From Alphaproteobacteria bacterium (GTDB lineage: Bacteria; Pseudomonadota; Alphaproteobacteria; Micavibrionales; SZUA-601): 5,289 nucleotides of DNA. The translations under genes were made by a program, and so were the position numbers. The stretch covers positions 1 through 5,289 of the forward strand of contig JAQGJA010000047.1 in the NCBI GenBank assembly GCA_028290805.1, written 5' to 3'. The notes under the pieces are model-generated. The model was given only the letters and a program-made list of their open reading frames with translations, made no database searches and had not been told where the DNA came from. Shown here one piece after another: positions 1 through 4,403 of this stretch (position 1 is the first letter of the stretch; each line of letters starts with the position of its first letter).

Positions 1-372
1 CGGAAGCTCTGTACGCATTGCCGCAGGCCGATTATCAATTCCGGCGATCTTGCAAGCGGCACCATGACGCGCCTGGAAGATGCCGAGATTTCAGTCAATT
101 CCGTGCGCATCCACAATGCCAAAGGCTGCGAGAAATGCAAATTCACCGGCTATTCCGGCCGCACCATTGCCGCCGAAATCATCCTGCCCGATGTCGGCTT
201 TATGGAGCTGGTCAAAAAAGACAACAAGACGGCGGCCTATGATTACTGGCTCACCGAACTCAACGGCAAATCCATGGTGGAATACGGGCTGGACCTGGTG
301 CAAAAAGGGATCTGTTCGCCGCTGGATGCCGAGAGGGTGTTGGGATATCTAATCCGGCCGAAGCGGGGCTAA
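1..372 (+). CDS. pilQ: Type IVb pilus assembly ATPase (PilQ/BfpD, GspE family), C-terminal part
   Basis: This is the last 123 residues of a secretion-type ATPase that powers pilin polymerisation at the cytoplasmic face of the inner membrane. The frame is open from the first base, so the gene begins upstream. What is visible is the C-terminal zinc-binding region: a CxxC pair at residues 4 and 7 of the fragment and a second pair at 43 and 46, the latter in GCEKCKFTGYSGRT, the classic signature of GspE/PilB proteins. The tail that follows (AAEIILPD, then AAYDYWL) resembles the PilQ/BfpD branch of type IVb pili more than PilB. The Walker A, Asp-box and Walker B motifs lie outside the window. Its place ahead of a platform protein, a pilin and a prepilin peptidase supports the role. 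The family is secure; the PilQ subfamily name is an inference from the tail and the gene order. Confidence 0.9.
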   Translation, partial: RKLCTHCRRPIINSGDLASGTMTRLEDAEISVNSVRIHNAKGCEKCKFTGYSGRTIAAEIILPDVGFMELVKKDNKTAAYDYWLTELNGKSMVEYGLDLVQKGICSPLDAERVLGYLIRPKRG

Positions 373-394
373 ACAATTAAAGAACAACTAGAGC

Positions 395-437
395 TTGTAT
401 CTGTCCTGTTTATTTCTTTATAGATTCTTGTTATAAC
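395..437 (+). promoter_or_regulatory. Possible promoter for the lipoprotein gene
   Basis: The AT-rich gap after the ATPase gene holds TTGTAT (395-400) followed 17 bases later by TTATAG (418-423), and a second -10-like TATAAC at 432-437. Each is only a partial match to sigma-70 boxes. No terminator hairpin is visible in this gap, so read-through from the ATPase gene is equally possible. Confidence 0.25.
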
Positions 438-458
438 GAATTCTACATAGGGAATGAT

Positions 459-926
459 ATGGTCAAACCATCCAACTTTAAATACTATTTTCTATTACTG
501 GTTCCTTGCCTGCTATATGCATGTGTTAGTGTGCCCTTGACCGAGAAAGACAAAAAATCATTATATGAGTTAAGGCAAATGTTGTCTCAAAAGGATTTTA
601 AAGAGCCTAACTTCCTTTTTTCACTGGTAGAGGGCAATCCTGTCCATCTTGCGAGTGAAGCCGCAAAAAAAGAAGACTATCGCCTGATTGCCTTAGGAAT
701 GGGTTATCATGCCACTGAAAAAGATGCCTCTGTTGTAGGCCTAAGTTGTGCCGGCCCCGTTAAAACTCAAAACCTCGTATTCGGATGCATTCCCCCTCCT
801 GTGGTTACGTTTAAATTGATGGCGCAATATAATCTTGCATTGCGCCAGCAGCCGGGTTTCCCCAAAGAGGCCCAATGCACAGTTGATACAAAGATGTTGA
901 ATGACTTTAAAAAGATGGATTGGTAA
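459..926 (+). CDS. Small putative lipoprotein of unknown function within the pilus operon
   Basis: I do not recognise this 155-residue protein. Its N-terminus is a lipoprotein signal: basic start, hydrophobic stretch at about 9-21, then LLYAC, which fits a signal peptidase II lipobox with the lipidated cysteine at 22. The mature part is mixed alpha/polar, with three further cysteines at 97, 110 and 140 and a proline run (IPPP, 111-114). The start is chosen from an AGGGA Shine-Dalgarno at 449-453, five bases upstream. The gene is visibly AT-richer than its neighbours, with many TTA, ATA, AAA and TTT choices, which suggests a separate origin. By position between the ATPase and platform genes it could be an envelope accessory of the pilus, for example a pilotin-like outer-membrane lipoprotein, but that is inference from context only. 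It could equally be an unrelated insertion. The gene call is firm; the function is unknown. Confidence 0.75.
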   Translation: MVKPSNFKYYFLLLVPCLLYACVSVPLTEKDKKSLYELRQMLSQKDFKEPNFLFSLVEGNPVHLASEAAKKEDYRLIALGMGYHATEKDASVVGLSCAGPVKTQNLVFGCIPPPVVTFKLMAQYNLALRQQPGFPKEAQCTVDTKMLNDFKKMDW

Positions 927-977
927 GAACAGCGCCCATTAGTCACATCTTAAATCTTTCCGAATTATCCTTGATGC

Positions 978-2045
978 ATGTCCCTGCTCAAGCTCCAGCT
1001 TTATTTTGAATTCAACGCCAAGGCGCGTGAGCGTCTGTATAAAAAACTGTCCCAGCTTTTGAAGAACGGCGTATCTCTGGACCGTGCGCTGGAACAGATC
1101 GCCGGGATCGAGGAAAAGCGACGCCATACAGCAACGGCGGCGGTCATGCGGCGCTGGCGCAATTCGATCGAGAACGGCATGAATTTCGGCCAGTGCATTT
1201 CGCCTTTCGTGCCGTCCAGCGAATCTTTGCTGCTGGAAACAGGCGGCAATTCCGGCCGTCTGATGGAATCATTTTTGAATGCCGCCGAATCCGTGGCCCA
1301 GCAGCGCCGCGTCAAGGGCGCCATTATTTCAGCCGGCTCCTATCCCGTTTTGCTGATCATGGTTTTAATCGCGATGCTGGTGATGATGTCCTATAATATC
1401 ATCCCGGCTTTTGCCGAAGTATTGCCGCTGGACCAGTGGCAGGGCATGTCCAAATCGGTGGCCGATTTCGCCAATGCGATTCGCGAAAACGGACTGTATT
1501 ATTTTGGCACCATTGTCGCATTTGTTTTCCTGGTCAGCTTTTCCCTGCCGCGCTGGCGCGGGCGCACGCGCATGATTGTCGAGAATATCCCCCCCTGGAG
1601 CATTTACCGCATGTGGCAGGGTTCCAGCTTTTTACTGTCCCTGGCTTCCCTCATGGCGTCAGGTGTCAAGATCGACGATAACGCTCTAAAGCGCCTGTCT
1701 GCGCGGGCTTCGCCCTATTTAAAGGAACGGATTTTCGCCGTGGCGCGGCAATTGACCTCGGGGCTTAACCTTGGCGAAGCCATGGCGCGGACCGGTTTCA
1801 AGTTCCCGGAAGAGGAACTGATCGATGATTTGCGCGTTTACGCAACGTTAAAAGGTTTCGAGGACAATCTGACTGCGATCACACGTGAGTGGGTCGGCGA
1901 AGTCGAAGGCAAAGTGACCGCAGCGATGAAAGTGCTGAACACGGTTGCCCTGGTACTCATCGCCGTCACGCTTGGCGTTTTGATCTCGTCGATTTTCGGT
2001 GTCGTGCAACAGATACAGGATTCAGCGAACGCGCCGACCGGATAA
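978..2045 (+). CDS. pilR: Type IVb pilus inner-membrane platform protein (PilR/GspF family)
   Basis: This 355-residue polytopic protein would form the inner-membrane platform that couples the ATPase to pilin insertion. The family's two-fold layout is visible. A first GspF domain begins near residue 15 (LSQLLKNGVSLDRALEQIA), with the conserved LLLETGGNSGRL at 84-95, and is followed by a membrane segment at about 117-139. A second membrane segment lies at about 172-190. A second GspF domain follows (SFLLSLASLMASGVKIDDAL-like, about 217-236, and SGLNLGEAMA, 261-270), and a last membrane segment sits at about 321-343. Length and the short cytoplasmic N-terminus fit the PilR/BfpE/TcpE branch rather than the longer PilC proteins. 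An in-frame TGA six bases upstream makes ATG 978 the first possible start. No clear Shine-Dalgarno precedes it, which is odd for a gene preceded by 51 non-coding bases. The family is secure. Confidence 0.92.
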   Translation: MSLLKLQLYFEFNAKARERLYKKLSQLLKNGVSLDRALEQIAGIEEKRRHTATAAVMRRWRNSIENGMNFGQCISPFVPSSESLLLETGGNSGRLMESFLNAAESVAQQRRVKGAIISAGSYPVLLIMVLIAMLVMMSYNIIPAFAEVLPLDQWQGMSKSVADFANAIRENGLYYFGTIVAFVFLVSFSLPRWRGRTRMIVENIPPWSIYRMWQGSSFLLSLASLMASGVKIDDNALKRLSARASPYLKERIFAVARQLTSGLNLGEAMARTGFKFPEEELIDDLRVYATLKGFEDNLTAITREWVGEVEGKVTAAMKVLNTVALVLIAVTLGVLISSIFGVVQQIQDSANAPTG

Positions 2046-2080
2046 AATTTGCCTGCCCCACTCTTACTTCATCTCTCTCA

Positions 2081-2086
2081 AAGGAG
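2081..2086 (+). promoter_or_regulatory. Ribosome binding site that fixes the prepilin start
   Basis: AAGGAG sits six bases before ATG 2093. It decides the start: the reading frame is open far upstream, overlapping pilR, but only the ATG at 2093 has a Shine-Dalgarno and gives a normal short prepilin leader. Confidence 0.85.
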
Positions 2087-2092
2087 CCTATC

Positions 2093-2659
2093 ATGACTGC
2101 CACTACCCTGCCAAACCTCTCAAGACGCGAAGGCGGTTTCACCTTGCTTGAATTGCTGCTTGTCATCGGCGTCGCCGCCCTTCTCCTGATCGGTGGTATC
2201 GCTACCTACCGCCTGGTTTCCGACGGCAACAAAACGACCGAAACCACCCGCCTCCTCCTGACGATCCGTCAGGAAGCCCAGACCATGGCCCAGCAAGGCA
2301 ATGGCGTTTACACGGGTGTTACCTTTGCCGGTACTGGTGGTGGTGCCGATGCCGCAAGCCCGCTTGTTACCGGTGGTGTCCTGCGCGATGGCCAGCGTAA
2401 CGCCTTTGGCGGCACGATCATCATTGCCCCGGCAACGACAACCGTCGCAGATGACAGTCTCTCGGTCACTTTTAACGGCTTGTCCCAATCGGCCTGTACA
2501 AAGCTCATGACCTCGATCAACAATCCGAGCGAAGTTGTCAGCGTTACAGGGAATGGCACGACCATCCTTGCCGCAGCCTTTCCGGTTACACCTGCTAACG
2601 CGGGTGGTGCCTGCAATGTCGCCGGCAATAACAACACCATTGCCTGGGTCTTCCCGTAA
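2093..2659 (+). CDS. pilS: Type IVb major prepilin (PilS-like)
   Basis: This 188-residue prepilin is probably the major subunit of the pilus. It has a 15-residue basic leader ending RREGG, cut before Phe16 to give FTLLELLLVIGVAAL, with the near-invariant Glu at mature position 5 (Glu20) and a hydrophobic helix to about residue 39. Phe, rather than Met or Leu, as the mature first residue is allowed in type IV pilins. The rest resembles the PilS N-terminal family: a helix with TTRLLLTIRQEAQ (51-63), then NGVYTGVT, a Gly/Thr/Ala-rich beta region, and two cysteines at 135 and 174 that could form the C-terminal disulfide (D-region) loop. It lies 47 bases after pilR and 27 before the peptidase expected to process it. 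Mature length is 173 residues. Assignment as a type IV pilin is secure; major rather than minor pilin is inferred, as no other pilin gene is present here. Confidence 0.92.
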   Translation: MTATTLPNLSRREGGFTLLELLLVIGVAALLLIGGIATYRLVSDGNKTTETTRLLLTIRQEAQTMAQQGNGVYTGVTFAGTGGGADAASPLVTGGVLRDGQRNAFGGTIIIAPATTTVADDSLSVTFNGLSQSACTKLMTSINNPSEVVSVTGNGTTILAAAFPVTPANAGGACNVAGNNNTIAWVFP

Positions 2660-2686
2660 TCCTTTACCCTTAAAGAGAGTTCTCTC

Positions 2687-3190
2687 ATGACTTTCGATCC
2701 GGCCGTCGCCATGCTTTGCGTGGCGACGGCTGTTTTATTATATCTGACCGTGATGGATGTGCGGTTTTTCCTGTTGCCCAATCGCGGGAATATCGCGCTG
2801 GCTTTGCTGGGGCTCGCCTACCAGGCGATAAGCCTGGACTGGGCAGACGGCAATGCGATTCTGGAGCGCCTGGTTTTCATGGGCGCGGGCGCCTTGTGCG
2901 GGGCGGGGATTTTCCTGCTGACGCGCTATGTCTCGCTTAAATGGAAAGGCGTCGAGGGGATCGGCTGGGGCGACGTTAAATTTTCCGCCGCTGCCGGGAT
3001 CTGGCTGGGCCCTGCGGGGGTCGGCTTCATGATCGGCGGGGCGGCGGGATTATTATTGCTGTTCGGCGTGATCGTCATCGTGCTGACACGCCGGCCGCTC
3101 AAGGATTTTTACCTGCCCTTCGGAGCGGCCGCAGCGCCCGCCACGGCGATCCTGTTATGGCTGAACTGGGCCGGGATGATCCGGTTTTAA
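2687..3190 (+). CDS. pilU: Prepilin peptidase, short A24-family (PilU/CpaA-like)
   Basis: This 167-residue integral membrane aspartic peptidase would cleave the leader of the neighbouring prepilin at the cytoplasmic face of the membrane. The two catalytic aspartates are visible: Asp24 in VMDVRFFLLPN, and Asp96 in the GxGD motif IGWGDVKF. About six hydrophobic segments fill the rest, for example 8-23, 36-50, 62-79, 101-116, 118-135 and 143-165. It lacks the cysteine-rich N-terminal methyltransferase domain of PilD/GspO, so it matches the single-domain forms found in R64-type, Tad and FppA/CpaA systems. N-methylation of the pilin is therefore not predicted from this gene. An AAAGAGAG stretch at 2672-2679 serves as Shine-Dalgarno for ATG 2687. 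It is the last gene before the operon terminator. The activity is secure; the symbol follows R64 usage and is less so. Confidence 0.9.
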   Translation: MTFDPAVAMLCVATAVLLYLTVMDVRFFLLPNRGNIALALLGLAYQAISLDWADGNAILERLVFMGAGALCGAGIFLLTRYVSLKWKGVEGIGWGDVKFSAAAGIWLGPAGVGFMIGGAAGLLLLFGVIVIVLTRRPLKDFYLPFGAAAAPATAILLWLNWAGMIRF

Positions 3191-3196
3191 TAAAAG

Positions 3197-3223
3197 AAAA
3201 GCCGCCATTGAAGGCGGCTTTTT
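3197..3223. terminator. Bidirectional rho-independent terminator between the pilus operon and the converging gene
   Basis: AAAAGCCGCC and GGCGGCTTTT form a stem around an ATTGAA loop, followed by a T run on the + strand. The leading A run gives a U tract on the - strand as well. It begins six bases after the peptidase stop and lies 18 bases past the stop of the converging gene, so it can end both transcripts. Confidence 0.9.
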
Positions 3224-3240
3224 AGTCTGCTGTCGTCCAT

Positions 3241-3501
3241 TCAGGGTGCCGAAGGAAAATCGCCTGTCGAAGAAAGATGTTCCGTGCTCCGGTGCTTGTC
3301 CATATAAATATTTTTTTTAAGCTCTTCTACCTGAGCCAAAGATAAACACTTGTTTTCCCCTTCATTACGAAACACTGTCAGGGCCGGCTTTTCCTTAGCG
3401 GCCTTATTCGCCGTTTCAGCTTCCATTGACCCGTGATCCGCTTGTCCGCCAAATCCTAAAATTAAACCGTCGCGCTGCATATTAATGAGTTTTTCGAACA
3501 T
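3241..3501 (-). CDS. Hypothetical protein, 86 residues, hydrophilic
   Basis: I do not recognise this protein. The gene call rests on a strong AAGGAGG Shine-Dalgarno (bases 3507-3513, read on the - strand) five bases before the ATG, and on a terminator just after its stop. It is soluble and charged, with no signal peptide or membrane segment. It opens with a short amphipathic or hydrophobic patch (MFEKLINMQRDGLILGFGG), then an Ala/Glu/Lys-rich part, a single cysteine near residue 52, a helical LSLAQVEELKKN, and a polar His/Ser tail. It converges on the prepilin peptidase gene and is separated from the next upstream - strand gene by a terminator, so it probably has its own promoter in 3514-3564, although I see no convincing boxes there. 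Function unknown. Confidence 0.7.
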   Translation of the reverse strand: MFEKLINMQRDGLILGFGGQADHGSMEAETANKAAKEKPALTVFRNEGENKCLSLAQVEELKKNIYMDKHRSTEHLSSTGDFPSAP

Positions 3502-3506
3502 TTTGT

Positions 3507-3513
3507 CCTCCTT
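3507..3513 (-). promoter_or_regulatory. Strong ribosome binding site of the 86-residue gene
   Basis: Read on the - strand this is AAGGAGG, a full Shine-Dalgarno, five bases before the ATG at 3501. It is the main evidence that this short reading frame is translated. Confidence 0.8.
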
Positions 3514-3564
3514 GAGTTTCTTTCAGCTTAAGCCGGCTCAGCACCGAAAACAATAAGAATACAT

Positions 3565-3590
3565 AAAAAAAGCCGCCCTAAGGCGGCTTT
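3565..3590 (-). terminator. Rho-independent terminator of the 104-residue gene
   Basis: Read on the - strand, AAAGCCGCC and GGCGGCTTT pair across a four-base TTAG loop, and seven T residues follow. It starts 20 bases past the stop at 3611. The stem core GCCGCC/GGCGGC is the same as in the terminator at 3197-3223. On the + strand the T run is short, so it is mainly a - strand terminator. Confidence 0.88.
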
Positions 3591-3610
3591 CCTTTAAATA
3601 CTAATGGCGT

Positions 3611-3925
3611 TTACTCAAAAGAATAATTCGGCAGCTCCCTGCCCCGCGCTTCTGCAATCTTGGAAGCCACGTCATTCGCATTAACAGAGGCTTCAATCGA
3701 GTAAGGTGTGCGGTTAAGACCGGCAAGCTTGTCAGCATCGCTGACGCATTCAGTCTTGTTTTTTTCAGCTTGGGCCATGACAGAATAAAAAGGACCCGGG
3801 TTCTTTTTGACTGGGTGAATCTTCTGTTCGACGCACTGATTCTGCAGACGGTCGTTCAAGCGGTTAGCATTATCGGCGTCGTTGCGATGCCAGCCTGGTG
3901 CAGATGTGGGATTCTGGTCGTTCAT
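3611..3925 (-). CDS. Hypothetical protein, 104 residues, hydrophilic, Asn/Asp-rich
   Basis: I do not recognise this protein. The ATG at 3925 is chosen because a GGAG Shine-Dalgarno (3933-3936, - strand) lies seven bases upstream. The same frame could begin at 4015, but that would overlap the preceding gene and has no such site. The protein begins MNDQNPTSAPGW, is rich in Asn, Asp and Lys, has cysteines at 31 and 60, and carries no signal peptide or membrane segment. The C-terminal part (DVASKIAEARGRELPNYSFE) looks helical. It starts 34 bases after the 78-residue gene on the same strand and is followed by a terminator, so the two are likely one transcript and may act together. Function unknown; the coding call rests on the binding site, the operon spacing and the terminator. 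Confidence 0.7.
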   Translation of the reverse strand: MNDQNPTSAPGWHRNDADNANRLNDRLQNQCVEQKIHPVKKNPGPFYSVMAQAEKNKTECVSDADKLAGLNRTPYSIEASVNANDVASKIAEARGRELPNYSFE

Positions 3926-3959
3926 GAAGTGGCTCCAATTGGTGCTGTTTATTGTAATA

Positions 3960-4196
3960 TTAGCCAAAGATACGACGCAAGGGCTGGCCGTTTGCCTTAC
4001 GCTGGGCATTTTCATTTACCATGTACACGACATGGTTTTCATAACCGTCAAAAGGATTGCCCTCGATTTCGCGGCGCTTGCATTTTTCGTCGCAATCTCC
4101 CTGGAATGCCTGGAGAACCGGAGGCCCACCTGTTGAGGTGCTTGCTTCGGTCCAAAAGTCGCCGAGATCGTGAAAAAGAGTTGGTGTCTTGAACAT
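3960..4196 (-). CDS. Hypothetical protein, 78 residues, first gene of a two-gene unit
   Basis: I do not recognise this protein. The start is supported by AGAGGA (4203-4208, - strand) six bases before the ATG. The sequence begins MFKTPTLFHDLGDFW, continues through a Ser/Thr/Gly linker (TEASTSTGGPP), has two cysteines four residues apart near 35-39 (DCDEKCKRR), and ends in a basic segment (NAQRKANGQPLRRIFG). It is soluble, with no export signal. It is transcribed away from sucC and is followed after 34 bases by the 104-residue gene. Its upstream region has a consensus -10 box. Two cysteines alone are too few to claim metal binding. Function unknown. Confidence 0.68.
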   Translation of the reverse strand: MFKTPTLFHDLGDFWTEASTSTGGPPVLQAFQGDCDEKCKRREIEGNPFDGYENHVVYMVNENAQRKANGQPLRRIFG

Positions 4197-4234
4197 AGCA
4201 GGTCCTCTGGGGTTTGGATTAAGCGAATCTTGAT

Positions 4235-4263
4235 ATTATATTAACGTAAAAATACCGGACAGG
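4235..4263 (-). promoter_or_regulatory. Candidate promoter for the two-gene minus-strand unit
   Basis: Read on the - strand, a perfect TATAAT lies at 4235-4240, about 40 bases before the ATG at 4196. The hexamer at 17-base spacing upstream (4258-4263, CCTGTC) is a poor -35 match, so the promoter would be -10 driven or activator dependent. Confidence 0.4.
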
Positions 4264-4287
4264 CAAGGAAAAATCGTTTTTCTGTCC
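4257..4287. repeat. Imperfect inverted repeat in the divergent intergenic region
   Basis: GGACAG (4257-4262) is mirrored by CTGTCC (4282-4287). Inside lie AAAAA and TTTTT around a TCG centre, with six unpaired bases (GCAAGG) on the left arm. It overlaps the expected -35 region of the - strand promoter and could be an operator or a weak hairpin. No function can be assigned. Confidence 0.4.
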
Positions 4288-4361
4288 ATTTTTGTTATAT
4301 CCTTAGGGCTAAAACAAGCCTCTCCCTAAATAAACAGGCAATTCACTTTTTAACATTTATG

Positions 4362-4380
4362 GTTTACAACCGTTGCAAAC
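4362..4380. promoter_or_regulatory. 19-bp palindrome upstream of sucC, candidate operator
   Basis: GTTTACAACCGTTGCAAAC has nine-base arms around a central C that pair at eight of nine positions; only A4366/C4376 breaks symmetry. It ends 23 bases before the sucC ATG and does not cover the Shine-Dalgarno. The symmetry and position suggest a dimeric repressor or activator site. The TTGCAAA half resembles sites bound by short-chain fatty acyl-CoA regulators (RamB/PccR type), but that link is only a resemblance. A small hairpin in the 5' leader is the alternative. Confidence 0.5.
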
Positions 4381-4403
4381 GATCAACCAAAAAGGCCAAA
4401 CCC

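Noticed and set aside
379..931. AAGAACA occurs on both sides of the lipoprotein gene (near 380 and near 926) and could be a target-site duplication.
   Set aside because: Seven AT-rich bases match easily by chance, one copy overlaps the stop codon, and no terminal inverted repeats or transposase are present.
1889..2092. Upstream extension of the pilin reading frame into pilR.
   Set aside because: The frame is open, but the added residues are Arg-rich shadow sequence of pilR and would bury the prepilin leader. ATG 2093 has an AAGGAG site.
2308..2781. Minus-strand frame of 157 residues opposite the pilin and peptidase genes.
   Set aside because: It is antisense to a clear prepilin gene with cleavage site and binding site, and has no plausible start signal or domain.
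3531..3538. AGCCGGCT palindrome upstream of the 86-residue gene.
   Set aside because: Eight bases is short and the flanks do not extend the symmetry; expected by chance in sequence of this composition.
3882..4136. Plus-strand frame of 84 residues that looks like a small membrane protein with two hydrophobic stretches.
   Set aside because: It is antisense to the 104- and 78-residue genes, has no Shine-Dalgarno before either possible start, and hydrophobic runs are common opposite polar genes. The minus-strand genes have binding sites and a terminator.
3770..4192. Plus-strand frame of 140 residues across the small-gene cassette.
   Set aside because: No Shine-Dalgarno, a Cys/Arg/His-heavy composition typical of a shadow frame, and it covers the two better-supported minus-strand genes.
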